Source: CAXNKH01 sp049296795
GTDB taxonomy: Bacteria > Pseudomonadota > Gammaproteobacteria > Burkholderiales > Burkholderiaceae_C
NCBI GenBank assembly: GCA_049296795.1
Contig: JBAQTC010000009.1
Span: 62,001 to 126,000 of the forward strand
Direction: 5' to 3'
Length of the DNA: 64,000 bases
Shown here: piece by piece, positions 50,996-60,392 of the stretch
Layout: each line of letters starts with the position of its first letter
Position numbering within the stretch: position 1 is the first letter of the stretch
Made by a program: the position numbers and the translations under genes
The notes under the pieces: generated by a model
What the model was told of the DNA's origin: nothing
Database searches by the model: none
What the model saw: only the letters and a program-made list of their open reading frames with translations

Positions 50996-51958
50996 TCAAG
51001 TCGCGGGATCGACCCGGCCTTGCAGTGCGCGGGCCCGCTCCAGACCTTTGACCAAGCGATAAACCGTGCGGCAGACCGGTGCCGGCAATTCCAGCCGAGC
51101 AGCTTCACGCACGATGAAACCCGTGAGCTCGTCAATCTCGGTGGCTGAGCCGCGCGCGATGTCCAAGGCCATCGACCCTGCGTGCTTGGACAGGGGCAAC
51201 TCCCCGCTACGAACTTTCTTAACAAAGTCCATCGGATCAAAAGCCAATCTTCCGCCCAGCGCTTGCACCACCGCCACGCATTCCTGCGCCATCTCGTCGA
51301 TCAGATCGCGCACTTCGGCCACTTCGTAGCGCGCAGCATTGACGCCCAACAACAAAGCACCAATCGGATTCATCACGCAATTGAAAACAAACTTGGACCA
51401 CACCGCATCCATCGGATCAGCAATCACTTCGGTCGGCAGCCCTGCCGCTGTCAACAACTCGGCAAACCAGGTGCAATCTGCCATATCGCCGCGCAACGGA
51501 CCGAGCCAACTCATTTTGCCGCGGATCAGGTGCTCGATCTGACCAGGCCCTAGATAGCGGCTGGCATCGAGCGACACGCCACGAGCGACTTTAGCGCCAG
51601 GAATTTCCAGCAAGATTTCGCTGTTTCCCATGCCGTTTTGCAGGGTGACCCAGAGCGGTTCACCGGCTAACTGCTGGCTCAATGCCGCCACCGCGCGCCC
51701 GGTTTGCCCCGATTTGGTCAACAACAGCACGGCGTCAAACGTCTGGCCACTGAGCTGGCGCGCGTCGTCGACCGCGCTAAACCGGGCCTGCAAGTCAGAG
51801 TTACCCGTGACGCGCAAGCCCTGCTGATTGATTTGCGCGACATGCGCCGAATCAATGTCGTAACCGACCACCTCGGCCACGGCTGAAAGACGGGCTGCGA
51901 ACAGCCCACCCATGGCGCCACAACCGACCACCAGAATTTTGCGCAAGTCTGGCTTCAT
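50996..51958 (-). CDS. 2-dehydropantoate 2-reductase family protein (ApbA/PanE)
   Basis: The 320-residue protein has a Rossmann motif GCGAMGG (residues 12-18), Asn108 (TLQNGMGN) and the catalytic Lys189 (VWSKFVFN) of ketopantoate reductases. It should reduce a 2-oxo acid with NADPH. It sits 3 bases downstream of a ThDP enzyme and with an aldehyde dehydrogenase, not with panBC, so it may reduce another 2-oxoacid. It is the last gene of that minus-strand operon. Confidence 0.87.
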   Translation of the reverse strand: MKPDLRKILVVGCGAMGGLFAARLSAVAEVVGYDIDSAHVAQINQQGLRVTGNSDLQARFSAVDDARQLSGQTFDAVLLLTKSGQTGRAVAALSQQLAGEPLWVTLQNGMGNSEILLEIPGAKVARGVSLDASRYLGPGQIEHLIRGKMSWLGPLRGDMADCTWFAELLTAAGLPTEVIADPMDAVWSKFVFNCVMNPIGALLLGVNAARYEVAEVRDLIDEMAQECVAVVQALGGRLAFDPMDFVKKVRSGELPLSKHAGSMALDIARGSATEIDELTGFIVREAARLELPAPVCRTVYRLVKGLERARALQGRVDPAT

Positions 51959-51961
51959 GCT

Positions 51962-53692
51962 TTACTGCAAACCAATTTGCACGTTAAGCACGGCGGCCTG
52001 ACCGGCATCTACTGCCTTCAGGCAGCGCGCGATCGCAGCGGGGACTTCGGCCGGGTCGTTGACGCATTCACCATAAGCGCCAAACGCGACGGCCACTTGC
52101 TCAAAATGCCTTTGCTCGCCCTGCAGTCGCGCTTGGAATTGATCAGTTTTGGCCGCTTGGCCATCGGGATACACCCGCAACACCGCTTCTTTAACCGCTT
52201 GCCAGCCACCGTTATCCAACACGATGGTGAAAATCGGTAATTTATACCGCTGGGCCGTGGCATAGACCGAGCTGGGCGTTGAGAAATGAAAACCACCATC
52301 GCCCACGATCTGAATCACCCGCACGTCCGGATTGGCCAGCTTGGCGCCCAGCGCCATGCCGCCGCTGTAACCCAAACCTCCACCGGCACAACCCATCAAG
52401 GTCAGCGGTAAAGTGCGTGGGATTTGGTTCAAGACCGCAAAAGTATTGCGAATCGCTTCGTTGGCCACAATGTCTTGCGGCGCTATCGCGGCACCTAGAG
52501 CAGCGCATAAATAAGCCGGTGAAATGGCGCCGAGCTGGCCCGGGTTGGAAGCGGCCTTGGCCACGGCAGCTTGGCGCGCCTGGTTAGCCCCGCTCCAGCT
52601 GGCAATGCGCTGAGAAATTTTGGCGTGAAATTCAGCATCGGCTTGCGAGCGCACCAATGCGGCGACTTGCCCCAGCACCGTGGCGCAATCGGCCTGCAGC
52701 CGCATATCGGTGGCAAAGCCCCACATCGGAAAATCTTTTTTAATGGTGTCCACGTCGATGTGGGTCCAGCGCGTGCTCGGGTTCTCTTGCGCGAACTTGG
52801 GCAACCATGGCACGTCCACATCGAGCAGCAAGCCCAGATCGGCACCGGCCAAGGCCGAGCCCGGATCGAAACCGGCAAAACAGGGCGATTCGCGCGAGAT
52901 ATTGAGGTAGCTCGGGCTGAACTCGAAAACACGAATACCGCACAGCAGGGCCAGCTCTTCCAAAGCGGCCACGGCCTCGGCTTTGCGTCCGAGATAGGAC
53001 GTGACCGCCATCGGCTGTTCTGCTGCCATCAACTGATCGGCAATGGCCTGCGCCCGCGCCGGGTCAACCCCAGCGGCTTGGACCGCGCCATAGCGCTCGG
53101 CACTGAAAGCGCTGACCTGGGTCGACGCCACGGTTTCGGCCAAGACTTCGCGCGGCAGTGTCAAATAAACCGGTCCCGGCGGATCGCTTTGCATCACCGA
53201 GTGGCCGCGCCGCAGCACCTCTTTGGCCACCACGCCGCTGGGCAGCGAGTAATCCCATTTGACATAAGGCCGCACCAGGCTGGCGATGTCAAACGGGTCT
53301 TGCACAAAATGCACATAGTTGTCGCGTGAGCCCGGCAACTCACCACGCAGGGTAAAAGGCGACTTGCCCGCCATCAACAAGACCGGCAACCGGGTTCGAA
53401 ACATATTGTGCAAACCCATGGCCGAGTTGGCCGTTCCGGCATCGACATGGACCATCACCGCCTGACCCTGGCCCGACACAAAAGCATAACCCGCCGCCAT
53501 GTGAATCGCGACGTTCTCGTGCGGGCACAGCAGGATTTCGGGATGGGGTCGGCCTTCGCTGTCCCATCGCGCCAGCTCCTCGATCAAGGAGACATGGTCG
53601 GTTCCGAAATTGGAAAAAACATAATGAATTCCCAGTTCACTCAATCCCTCCAGAAAATAGTGGGCGCTGCTGTGGCGGTCAGGGGAGCTCAT
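51962..53692 (-). CDS. Thiamine-diphosphate-dependent decarboxylase/carboligase-like protein
   Basis: The 576-residue ThDP enzyme has the activating Glu59 (CPHEN) and the cofactor motif GDGGF near residue 461, followed by LDNGGW. Sequence around the substrate pocket differs from the other ThDP enzyme at 19 kb. Flanking genes (aldehyde dehydrogenase upstream, ketoacid reductase downstream) suggest it decarboxylates a 2-oxoacid to an aldehyde, in the manner of benzoylformate decarboxylase. An acetolactate-synthase-like carboligation is the alternative. Confidence 0.85.
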   Translation of the reverse strand: MSSPDRHSSAHYFLEGLSELGIHYVFSNFGTDHVSLIEELARWDSEGRPHPEILLCPHENVAIHMAAGYAFVSGQGQAVMVHVDAGTANSAMGLHNMFRTRLPVLLMAGKSPFTLRGELPGSRDNYVHFVQDPFDIASLVRPYVKWDYSLPSGVVAKEVLRRGHSVMQSDPPGPVYLTLPREVLAETVASTQVSAFSAERYGAVQAAGVDPARAQAIADQLMAAEQPMAVTSYLGRKAEAVAALEELALLCGIRVFEFSPSYLNISRESPCFAGFDPGSALAGADLGLLLDVDVPWLPKFAQENPSTRWTHIDVDTIKKDFPMWGFATDMRLQADCATVLGQVAALVRSQADAEFHAKISQRIASWSGANQARQAAVAKAASNPGQLGAISPAYLCAALGAAIAPQDIVANEAIRNTFAVLNQIPRTLPLTLMGCAGGGLGYSGGMALGAKLANPDVRVIQIVGDGGFHFSTPSSVYATAQRYKLPIFTIVLDNGGWQAVKEAVLRVYPDGQAAKTDQFQARLQGEQRHFEQVAVAFGAYGECVNDPAEVPAAIARCLKAVDAGQAAVLNVQIGLQ

Positions 53693-55137
53693 TGATGGGT
53701 CTCGAAATAAAAGTGTTTGGTTTGCAGAAAATCGTTCAGGCCTTCGGCACCGTGCAAGCGACCGTAACCGCTGTCGCGAAAACCGCCAGTCTCGGCTTCT
53801 GCAAACAAACGGTTGTGGCTATTGGACCAAACGGTACCACTGCGTAACTGGGATGCGATACGACGTGATTTCTTGGCATCACTGCTCCAGACGCTGGCCG
53901 CCAAACCAAAGCGGGTGGCATTGGAGCGGCTGACCGCTTCGGCTTCGTTCTGAAACCGCTCAAGCACCAGTAGCGGGCCGAATAATTCGTTCTGGATGAA
54001 ATCGGAAGCCAGGTCTTGCACTTCGATCAAGCTCGGCTCGATAAAAGCACCGCGCGCCAATGCGCCCCCTGGGACAGCACCACGCAACAATACTTTCTGT
54101 GTGGCCTGCGCCTGATCGAGCAAGCCATTGATGCGCTCACGGTTGCGCACGTCTATCAAGCAGCCCATTTGCGAAGTCGGGTCGTTGCCAGGCCCCACTT
54201 TGACCGCTTTCAAAGCCTGTGTCAGTCGCTTGGCGTAATCGTCATACGCCGAGTCTTCCACCAGAACCCGCGTGATCGCGGTGCATTGCTGGCCGGCCAT
54301 CACCATGCCGCCTGCCACCAGACCGGCAACGGTTTTGTCCCGGTCGGCATCGGCAAACACCACGGCCGGTGCTTTACCCCCGAGTTCGAGCGACAAACGC
54401 TTGAGTGAGTTCGCCGTGCTTTTCGCAATCAGTTTGCCGACGGCCGAAGAACCGGTAAAACTGATCACATCGACATCGCTCGCTTCGCACAAATGGCGCG
54501 AGACCTCGTTGCCTGATTCGATCACCGAATTGACAACACCTGCGGGGACCCGCGCATCGGAGCTGATGCATTCGAGCACCATGTTGTTGACCAGTGCCGT
54601 TTGATGCGCCGGTTTGATGACCACCGTGCAGCCGGCGGCCAGCGCAGGTGCCAACGAGCGCACCAACAGGGTGACCGGCGCATTCCAGGGCAGGATGATG
54701 GCGCAGACGCCCGCAGCTTCACGATCGAGCGAAGAGTAGCAGCCGGGCTCGACTTCCAGCACACGGCCAAACAGGTTGCGCGCTAAGCCGGCGTAATAAC
54801 GCAACTCGGAAATCCCCGCACCAATTTCACCCAGAGCTTCGCGCCGCAGCTTGCCATTGAGCGTCACCAGCATGTCGGCCAGCTCTTCCTTGCGCGCTTC
54901 CAACCGGTCAGCAAAACTCAATAAGACTTCAGCCCGCAAGCGCGGACTGCGGCTCCAAGCCGTGTTCTCGAACGCATGAAGCGCAGCCGCTACCGCTGCC
55001 TGCGACTCGATCGCCGTTCCTTCGGCATACAGGGCAGCTACTTCTGCGGCGGCCGGATTGAATGACTCGCCTAGGCGTTCGTTGCCGTTGATCGATGTCA
55101 ACCAGCGGCCAGCTATCCAATGTTTTGCGGTCTGCAT
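53689..55137 (-). CDS. Aldehyde dehydrogenase
   Basis: The 482-residue protein has all catalytic residues: Asn152 (PWNAP), Glu251 (LELGGKAP) and Cys285 (GQQCTAI). It oxidises an aldehyde to the acid with NAD(P)+. ATG 55135-55137 (MQTAKHWIAG) is the conserved start. Its stop overlaps the ThDP gene's ATG as ATGA, so the products are made together. Its usual insertion GQ(R/Q)C motif points to the general ALDH family; benzaldehyde or vanillin types are possible. Confidence 0.93.
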   Translation of the reverse strand: MQTAKHWIAGRWLTSINGNERLGESFNPAAAEVAALYAEGTAIESQAAVAAALHAFENTAWSRSPRLRAEVLLSFADRLEARKEELADMLVTLNGKLRREALGEIGAGISELRYYAGLARNLFGRVLEVEPGCYSSLDREAAGVCAIILPWNAPVTLLVRSLAPALAAGCTVVIKPAHQTALVNNMVLECISSDARVPAGVVNSVIESGNEVSRHLCEASDVDVISFTGSSAVGKLIAKSTANSLKRLSLELGGKAPAVVFADADRDKTVAGLVAGGMVMAGQQCTAITRVLVEDSAYDDYAKRLTQALKAVKVGPGNDPTSQMGCLIDVRNRERINGLLDQAQATQKVLLRGAVPGGALARGAFIEPSLIEVQDLASDFIQNELFGPLLVLERFQNEAEAVSRSNATRFGLAASVWSSDAKKSRRIASQLRSGTVWSNSHNRLFAEAETGGFRDSGYGRLHGAEGLNDFLQTKHFYFETHQ

Positions 55138-55259
55138 GCTGTTTTTTTCATCCCAAAAGTGGTTAGCATACCCTGCATTGCGGGGCTGAAATCCGGCCAG
55201 AAATCGTCTTGGCGACAGCCCCACAGCCCAGGCAAACGTTCAATCAACAGGTTGGTCTC

Positions 55260-56450
55260 ATGAAAGTTTTAATCGCCGGCGGCGGCATTGGTGGCTTAAC
55301 GGCAGCGCTGGCACTGCAACAACAAGGCTTCACGGTTGAGGTGCTGGAGCAGGCCGCTGAACTTCGTGAAGTCGGCGCCGGGGTCCAGCTCAGCCCCAAC
55401 GCCACGCGCACGCTGCACCATTTAGGCCTGTCCCAGGATTTAAAAGCCGTGGCTTGCGTGGCCTCGGGCAAACGAATTCGAATGTGGAATACCGGCCAGA
55501 GCTGGACCCTGTTTGATCTGGGTGCACACGCCATCGAACGCTATGGCCATCCCTACGTCACGGTTCAGCGGGGTGATTTGCAGACCTTGCTGGCTAAGGC
55601 GGTTCAAAAAAACCAGCCCGATTCAATTCGTCTGGCTGCGAAGTGTGTGGGCCTGACGCAAAACGAGCAGCAGGTTCAGGTTCAACTCGAAAGCGGCGAG
55701 ACTTTGACCGCTGATGTCCTGATCGGTGCCGACGGCGTTCACTCCAAAATTCGTGCCGCTCTGTTTGGTGATGATGCTGCAGTTTTTGCAGGCTGCCGGG
55801 CTTGGCGTGGCGTGATCCCTGCGGCTGAACTACCGCCGCATTTATGCACGCCTCAAGCTTTCAACTGGGTCGGACCAGGCGCCCACGTCATTCATTACCC
55901 TTTGCGTTCAGGCGAGTTAATCAATTTTGTTGGCATTGTTGAGCGCGATGAGTGGCAAGTGGAATCCTGGACTCAGCAGGGAACCGTACAAGACTGCCTC
56001 CAGGACTTTGCCGGTTGGCATGATGATGTACAGACTTTCATCCGCGCTTTGAAACAGCCGTTCAAATGGGCCTTGATGCAACGCGAACCGATGCGTCATT
56101 GGTCGCAGGGTCGGGTCAGTTTGCTGGGCGACGCGGCCCATCCCACCCTGCCCATGCTGGCCTCGGGCGCGGCCATGGCGATTGAAGATGGTTTGGTACT
56201 GGCACGCTGCCTCCAAGCCGATGCCAGCGATATTCCGGCGGCACTGCAACGCTTTGAGAAAACGCGTCTGGAGCGCACCTCGCGCGTGGTTCGCGGTTCA
56301 ACCGATGCGGCCAAACGCTTTCACAACCCCGAGCTCGGCAGTGCTGCAGGCGCAGCCGCTTATGTGGACCGCGAATGGAGCGAAGACAAAGTCCACGCCC
56401 GCTACGACTGGTTGTTCTCTTACAAGGCCGATGAAGTCAGCCTGGGCTAA
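55260..56450 (+). CDS. FAD-dependent aromatic monooxygenase (salicylate/3-hydroxybenzoate hydroxylase type)
   Basis: The 396-residue group A flavoprotein has GGGIGG (residues 7-12), the DG motif GADGVHSKIR and the GD motif LLGDAAHPTLPMLASGA. It hydroxylates, and sometimes decarboxylates, a phenolic acid with NAD(P)H and O2. It is divergent from the aldehyde dehydrogenase operon with 122 bases between. Salicylate 1-hydroxylase and 3-hydroxybenzoate 6-hydroxylase are the nearest named relatives by motif; the exact substrate is open. Confidence 0.87.
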   Translation: MKVLIAGGGIGGLTAALALQQQGFTVEVLEQAAELREVGAGVQLSPNATRTLHHLGLSQDLKAVACVASGKRIRMWNTGQSWTLFDLGAHAIERYGHPYVTVQRGDLQTLLAKAVQKNQPDSIRLAAKCVGLTQNEQQVQVQLESGETLTADVLIGADGVHSKIRAALFGDDAAVFAGCRAWRGVIPAAELPPHLCTPQAFNWVGPGAHVIHYPLRSGELINFVGIVERDEWQVESWTQQGTVQDCLQDFAGWHDDVQTFIRALKQPFKWALMQREPMRHWSQGRVSLLGDAAHPTLPMLASGAAMAIEDGLVLARCLQADASDIPAALQRFEKTRLERTSRVVRGSTDAAKRFHNPELGSAAGAAAYVDREWSEDKVHARYDWLFSYKADEVSLG

Positions 56451-56512
56451 AGTCCGCGCTGATTAGCTTATCGTCTCAAAATTCACGACAACTACTGGCT
56501 TGGGTATGCACC

Positions 56513-56733
56513 AGCGTTTGGGGTAGACAGCTCCGCGGCTGTCCTCCGCCCTTTGGGCTCCTCCTTGATGCCGCTGCGCCGTCAACCCCAAGCGCCTGAG
56601 CATCGAATAGCGTTTTGAGCTGGACTAGAGACAAATCCTGCGGATGAGATTGAGGTGAATGGCGCAGTGAAATAAAGGGGGAGGCCGCAGGCCGGAGGAC
56701 ATTCACGGCGCTATTCGCCGCAGTCTCGTCAGC
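56513..56733 (+). repeat. R2 composite hairpin repeat, inverted copy
   Basis: The 293-base gap between the hydroxylase and tsaC holds two hairpin units, 56513-56595 and 56640-56733, with a 44-base spacer. They align with 21341-21580 in reverse complement over nearly the whole length. Stem sequences differ (GCCC-TTT-GGGC at one apex, GGCC-GCA-GGCC at the other) while pairing is kept. In this copy the mismatched positions become G-U on the plus strand, as expected if orientation matters. Nothing coding was found. Confidence 0.85.
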
Positions 56734-56743
56734 GATAGCCCAA

Positions 56744-57751
56744 TTAAGCCGCCGCCCTTTGCAGTCGGTCCCTGACGCCTTCCCACTCTGGGAAATCGGG
56801 CGGGGTTTCGATCCAGATTAATTTGACGCCTTGGGCATCGAATTCACGCAGCACGGCGAACAACTCGTGGGCGGCAACTACAGCGCTCACGGGCATGGCT
56901 CGGTACAAAAACTGGGGCGAAAGAATGGGCCAGTTGACGCGTGAATAAATCGCAATAGTCGAGCTCAAGGGCACGGATCCGGACTCGCTTTGCATCAGCA
57001 GCTGATGCGCTGTTCGCAACGCCGAGGCGTCCATCAATCGGACCGTGGCTAGTGGCGCATAGTGGGACTCCAAGGTGCCCGATGCACGCGGTGCCTGCTC
57101 CTTGAGTTCGTCGGGCGAAAGCAATTTCAAACCGCAAGCAAGCTGCACCTGCTCGCGTGTGATGGCCCCGGGGCGCAACAACACCGGAACGCCACGGCTG
57201 CAGTCGATGATGGTGGACTCGATGCCGACTTGGCAGGCTCCGCCATCGAGAATCAGCAAACTGTCGCCGAACTCTTCATGCACATGCTCAGCCGTGGTCG
57301 GACTCACCCGGCCAAACTGGTTGGCGCTGGGCGCTGCCACCCCTTGCACACCGAGTGCACGGCAGGCCAGCAGCACCTCATGCGCCACCGCATGGGCGGG
57401 GCAACGCAGGCCGATCGAATCCTGGCCTCCAGCGGCCGCAGCGCCGACCTCTGGCTTGCGCTTGAGGATCAAGGTCAACGGGCCGGGCCAAAAAGTCTGA
57501 ATCAACTTGCGCGCGAAGTCCGGTACGTCCCGGGCGAAATAATCAACGCCTGTCGCATCAGCCACATGAACGATCAACGGGTGATCGCTGGGCCGGCCTT
57601 TGGCAGCAAACACCTTGGCCACCGCTGCATCGCTCGCCGCATCAGCAGCCAACCCGTAAACTGTTTCAGTCGGCAGCCCCACCAGATCACCTGAGCGCAA
57701 GGCGCGTGCAGCTAGCGCAATGGACTCAGGAGCCGAGCCGGCAACAATCAT
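56744..57751 (-). CDS. L-threonylcarbamoyladenylate synthase, Sua5 type
   Basis: The 335-residue protein has the YrdC/TsaC domain (GLPTETVYGLAADA, KGRPSDHP, APSANQFGRVSP) followed by the extra C-terminal Sua5 domain, so it is the long version. It makes threonylcarbamoyl-AMP from Thr, bicarbonate and ATP for tRNA t6A37. ATG 57749-57751 lies 8 bases after the purK stop; upstream open frame has no homology. TsaB is encoded at 44.9-45.6 kb. Confidence 0.93.
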   Translation of the reverse strand: MIVAGSAPESIALAARALRSGDLVGLPTETVYGLAADAASDAAVAKVFAAKGRPSDHPLIVHVADATGVDYFARDVPDFARKLIQTFWPGPLTLILKRKPEVGAAAAGGQDSIGLRCPAHAVAHEVLLACRALGVQGVAAPSANQFGRVSPTTAEHVHEEFGDSLLILDGGACQVGIESTIIDCSRGVPVLLRPGAITREQVQLACGLKLLSPDELKEQAPRASGTLESHYAPLATVRLMDASALRTAHQLLMQSESGSVPLSSTIAIYSRVNWPILSPQFLYRAMPVSAVVAAHELFAVLREFDAQGVKLIWIETPPDFPEWEGVRDRLQRAAA

Positions 57752-57759
57752 GTTCGTTT

Positions 57760-58947
57760 TCAGAACGGGGCAAGGCCCAGCAGCTTGGCTGCTGCCAAGG
57801 CGGTGGCACGTACTTCGGCCACACTGCTGCCCGTGATGTTGAGGTGGCCCATTTTCCGGCCTTTGCTCGCCGCTTGTTTGCCATACAGGTGCAAATGGGC
57901 ACCGGGTAGCGCCAACACCTGGTCCCAAGGCGGATCCTCGGCCTGGTTCAGCCAGATATCGCCCAACAGGTTGAGCATGATGGTGGGGCAGTAGAGTCGC
58001 GGCTGCACCAAGGGCAAACCAGCCAGGGTCCTTACCTGCAAATCAAACTGCGATTGGTCGCACGCATCTAGTGTGTAGTGGCCGCTGTTGTGGGGCCGCG
58101 GCGCCATTTCGTTGACCACCAGTGAACCGTTCTGCAACACAAAAAACTCGACGCACAGCACGCCCACATAGTCCAAACCCTGGGCAATGGCCAGCGTTGC
58201 ATCAATCGCTTGCTGGGCCTGGGCCGCGGGCAGATTGCCCTCATAGACTTCGGTCACCGCTAAAACACCCTCACGGTGCAAATTGAGCTGGGGTGGGAAG
58301 TTCACCATCGCGCCATCCCAACCGCGGGCGACGATGACTGAAATTTCCGAGGCCAATGGCAGCATTTTCTCCAGCACACAGGACACATTTTTCAGTTCAT
58401 GCCAGCCATCTTCGAGTTGGCCGCGGCTGGTGACCCGAATCTGTCCTTTGCCGTCGTAACCCAGGCTCGTGGTCTTCAAAATACCAGGGAGCAGTTCGTC
58501 CTGAACGGCGGCCAATTGCTGCGGCGTTTCGATCACGGCATAAGGCGCTACCGTGACACCCTGGTCGACGCCCCATTGGACAAAATGCGTTTTTTCGCTG
58601 ATCCGGTTTTGCGCTATCGCGACCGCTTGAGCTGCAGGCGCCACTGGTCGGCGCTGGCCCAAGGTCCGCAAAGCGGGTGCCGGAACGTTTTCAAACTCGG
58701 TTGTGATGGCCGCGCAGCGTTGTGAAAGCTGCAACAATCCCTGCTCATTGAGGTAATCGGTCTGGATATGGTGGTGACTGACCAGCCCAGCCGGACTCGA
58801 TGCGTCGGGATCGAGCACCGCCGTGAAATAGCCCATGCGCTGAGCTGCTTGAACAAACATGCGGCCAAGCTGGCCACCCCCCATAACACCGAGCGTGGCC
58901 GGTTGGCCGTTGACCAGAGAACCTGGCAGGATCACTTGGCCGTTCAT
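57760..58947 (-). CDS. purK: 5-(carboxyamino)imidazole ribonucleotide synthase
   Basis: The 395-residue ATP-grasp protein starts in LGVMGGGQLGRMFVQAAQ and has the NEMAPRPHNSGHYTLDAC signature. It makes N5-CAIR from AIR, bicarbonate and ATP in purine synthesis. It overlaps purE (upstream in the operon) as ATGA and is followed closely by tsaC. Confidence 0.96.
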   Translation of the reverse strand: MNGQVILPGSLVNGQPATLGVMGGGQLGRMFVQAAQRMGYFTAVLDPDASSPAGLVSHHHIQTDYLNEQGLLQLSQRCAAITTEFENVPAPALRTLGQRRPVAPAAQAVAIAQNRISEKTHFVQWGVDQGVTVAPYAVIETPQQLAAVQDELLPGILKTTSLGYDGKGQIRVTSRGQLEDGWHELKNVSCVLEKMLPLASEISVIVARGWDGAMVNFPPQLNLHREGVLAVTEVYEGNLPAAQAQQAIDATLAIAQGLDYVGVLCVEFFVLQNGSLVVNEMAPRPHNSGHYTLDACDQSQFDLQVRTLAGLPLVQPRLYCPTIMLNLLGDIWLNQAEDPPWDQVLALPGAHLHLYGKQAASKGRKMGHLNITGSSVAEVRATALAAAKLLGLAPF

Positions 58948-59435
58948 AGCGACGGGGGCAGGGTCATGTTGCGTGCGACTTGGGTCTGCTCGGTCCGGTA
59001 CGCCTCCAATTTGGCAGCCAGCGCCGGGTCATCGTGGGCCAGCATGGCCACCGCAAACAAGGCCGCATTGGCAGCGCCGGCCACACCGATGGCAAAAGTG
59101 GCGACTGGAATGCCTTTGGGCATCTGGACAATGCTGTGCAAAGAATCCACGCCTGAAAGGTGTTTGCTCGCCACGGGAACACCCAGCACCGGCACAACCG
59201 TCTTGGCTGCCAACATGCCAGGCAGGTGGGCGGCGCCACCGGCACCGGCGATAATCGCCCTAAGACCCCGGTCTTTCGCAGTCGCGGCATAAGCAAACAT
59301 GTCATCGGGCATGCGATGTGCCGACAACACACGGGCTTCATGAGAAACTCCAAACTGGTGGAGAATCTGCACTGCCTGTTGCATGGTGTCCCAGTCAGAA
59401 GCTGAACCCATGACGACGCCGATAAGTGTTTTCAT
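58944..59435 (-). CDS. purE: N5-carboxyaminoimidazole ribonucleotide mutase
   Basis: The 163-residue protein has the substrate-binding motifs MGSASDWDTM and VLSAHRMPDD and the AGAGGAAHLPGM loop of class I PurE. It moves the carboxylate of N5-CAIR to CAIR. I start at ATG 59433-59435; an ATG three codons upstream is also possible. The first gene of purE-purK-tsaC, divergent from cnoX. Confidence 0.96.
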   Translation of the reverse strand: MKTLIGVVMGSASDWDTMQQAVQILHQFGVSHEARVLSAHRMPDDMFAYAATAKDRGLRAIIAGAGGAAHLPGMLAAKTVVPVLGVPVASKHLSGVDSLHSIVQMPKGIPVATFAIGVAGAANAALFAVAMLAHDDPALAAKLEAYRTEQTQVARNMTLPPSL

Positions 59436-59471
59436 GTTTTGCATTTTACTTTCCCTATTGAGCCACCCGAA

Positions 59472-60380
59472 ATGATCAACGTCACCACCGAAAATTTTGA
59501 AGCCGAGGTGATTACCGCCTCCATGACCACCCCGGTGCTGGTCGATTTCTGGGCCCCCTGGTGCGGCCCTTGCAAAGTGATCGGTCCTTTGCTGGAAAAA
59601 CTCGAAGCCGATTACGCCGGGCGCTTCAAGCTGGTCAAGATCGACTCCGATGAACAACAAGAGCTGAGCCAGGCTTTTGGCATTCGAAGCATTCCAACCT
59701 GTGTGCTGATGAAAGACGGTAAACCGCTGGACGGTTTTATGGGTGCCCTGCCCGAGGGCAAACTCAAGGAATTTCTGGACAAGCACATCCCCAGTGCTGA
59801 GCAAGCCCAGGCCGAGGTGGAAGAAGAGCAGGCCCAAGAAGCGTTGGCCGAAGGGGATACTGAAGGCGCACTCGACAAGCTGGAGCAGGCCTTGGTGAAC
59901 GACCCCGCGAACGAAGACGCTCGTTTTGACTTGGTACTGTTGTTGCTCAAATTAGGTCGTACTGACGATGCCAAAGTGGCGTTCGCACCCGTGATCGCGC
60001 AAACCTCTTTGGTGCGCCGCTTTGACTCACTGCAACGCTGGATGAATGCGATTGACTTTGCTGCGCAGCAATCCGATTTGACCGAATTCACTTTGGCACT
60101 TGACAGCCGAATCAGCGCCAACAAACGCGATTTTGAAGCCCGCTTTGGCGTCGTCCAAGTGCTGATGACGGCCCAGCAATGGGCCGCCGCGATGGACGAG
60201 TTACTGGAAATTTTGATGCGTGACAAGGTCTGGAACGAGGGTCTGGCACGCAAAACTTATGTGGCCATTTTGGATTTGATCGAACCACCCAAGACCAAGG
60301 TGGCCGATGGTCAGATTCCCCCGGAAGACCCCACGGTTGCCAGCTACCGTCGCCGTTTGAGCAGCGTGATCCTGAGCTGA
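59472..60380 (+). CDS. cnoX: Thioredoxin-domain co-chaperone CnoX (YbbN)
   Basis: The 302-residue protein has an N-terminal thioredoxin fold with an intact WCGPC (Cys31, Cys34), and a C-terminal tetratricopeptide-like helical region starting near residue 120 (EEEQAQEALAEGDTEGALDK). CnoX holds unfolded proteins and passes them to GroEL. E. coli CnoX lacks the first Cys and is redox-inactive, whereas this protein keeps both, as in Caulobacter. It converges on purC. Confidence 0.9.
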   Translation: MINVTTENFEAEVITASMTTPVLVDFWAPWCGPCKVIGPLLEKLEADYAGRFKLVKIDSDEQQELSQAFGIRSIPTCVLMKDGKPLDGFMGALPEGKLKEFLDKHIPSAEQAQAEVEEEQAQEALAEGDTEGALDKLEQALVNDPANEDARFDLVLLLLKLGRTDDAKVAFAPVIAQTSLVRRFDSLQRWMNAIDFAAQQSDLTEFTLALDSRISANKRDFEARFGVVQVLMTAQQWAAAMDELLEILMRDKVWNEGLARKTYVAILDLIEPPKTKVADGQIPPEDPTVASYRRRLSSVILS

Positions 60381-60392
60381 GCGCTCAGGCGC

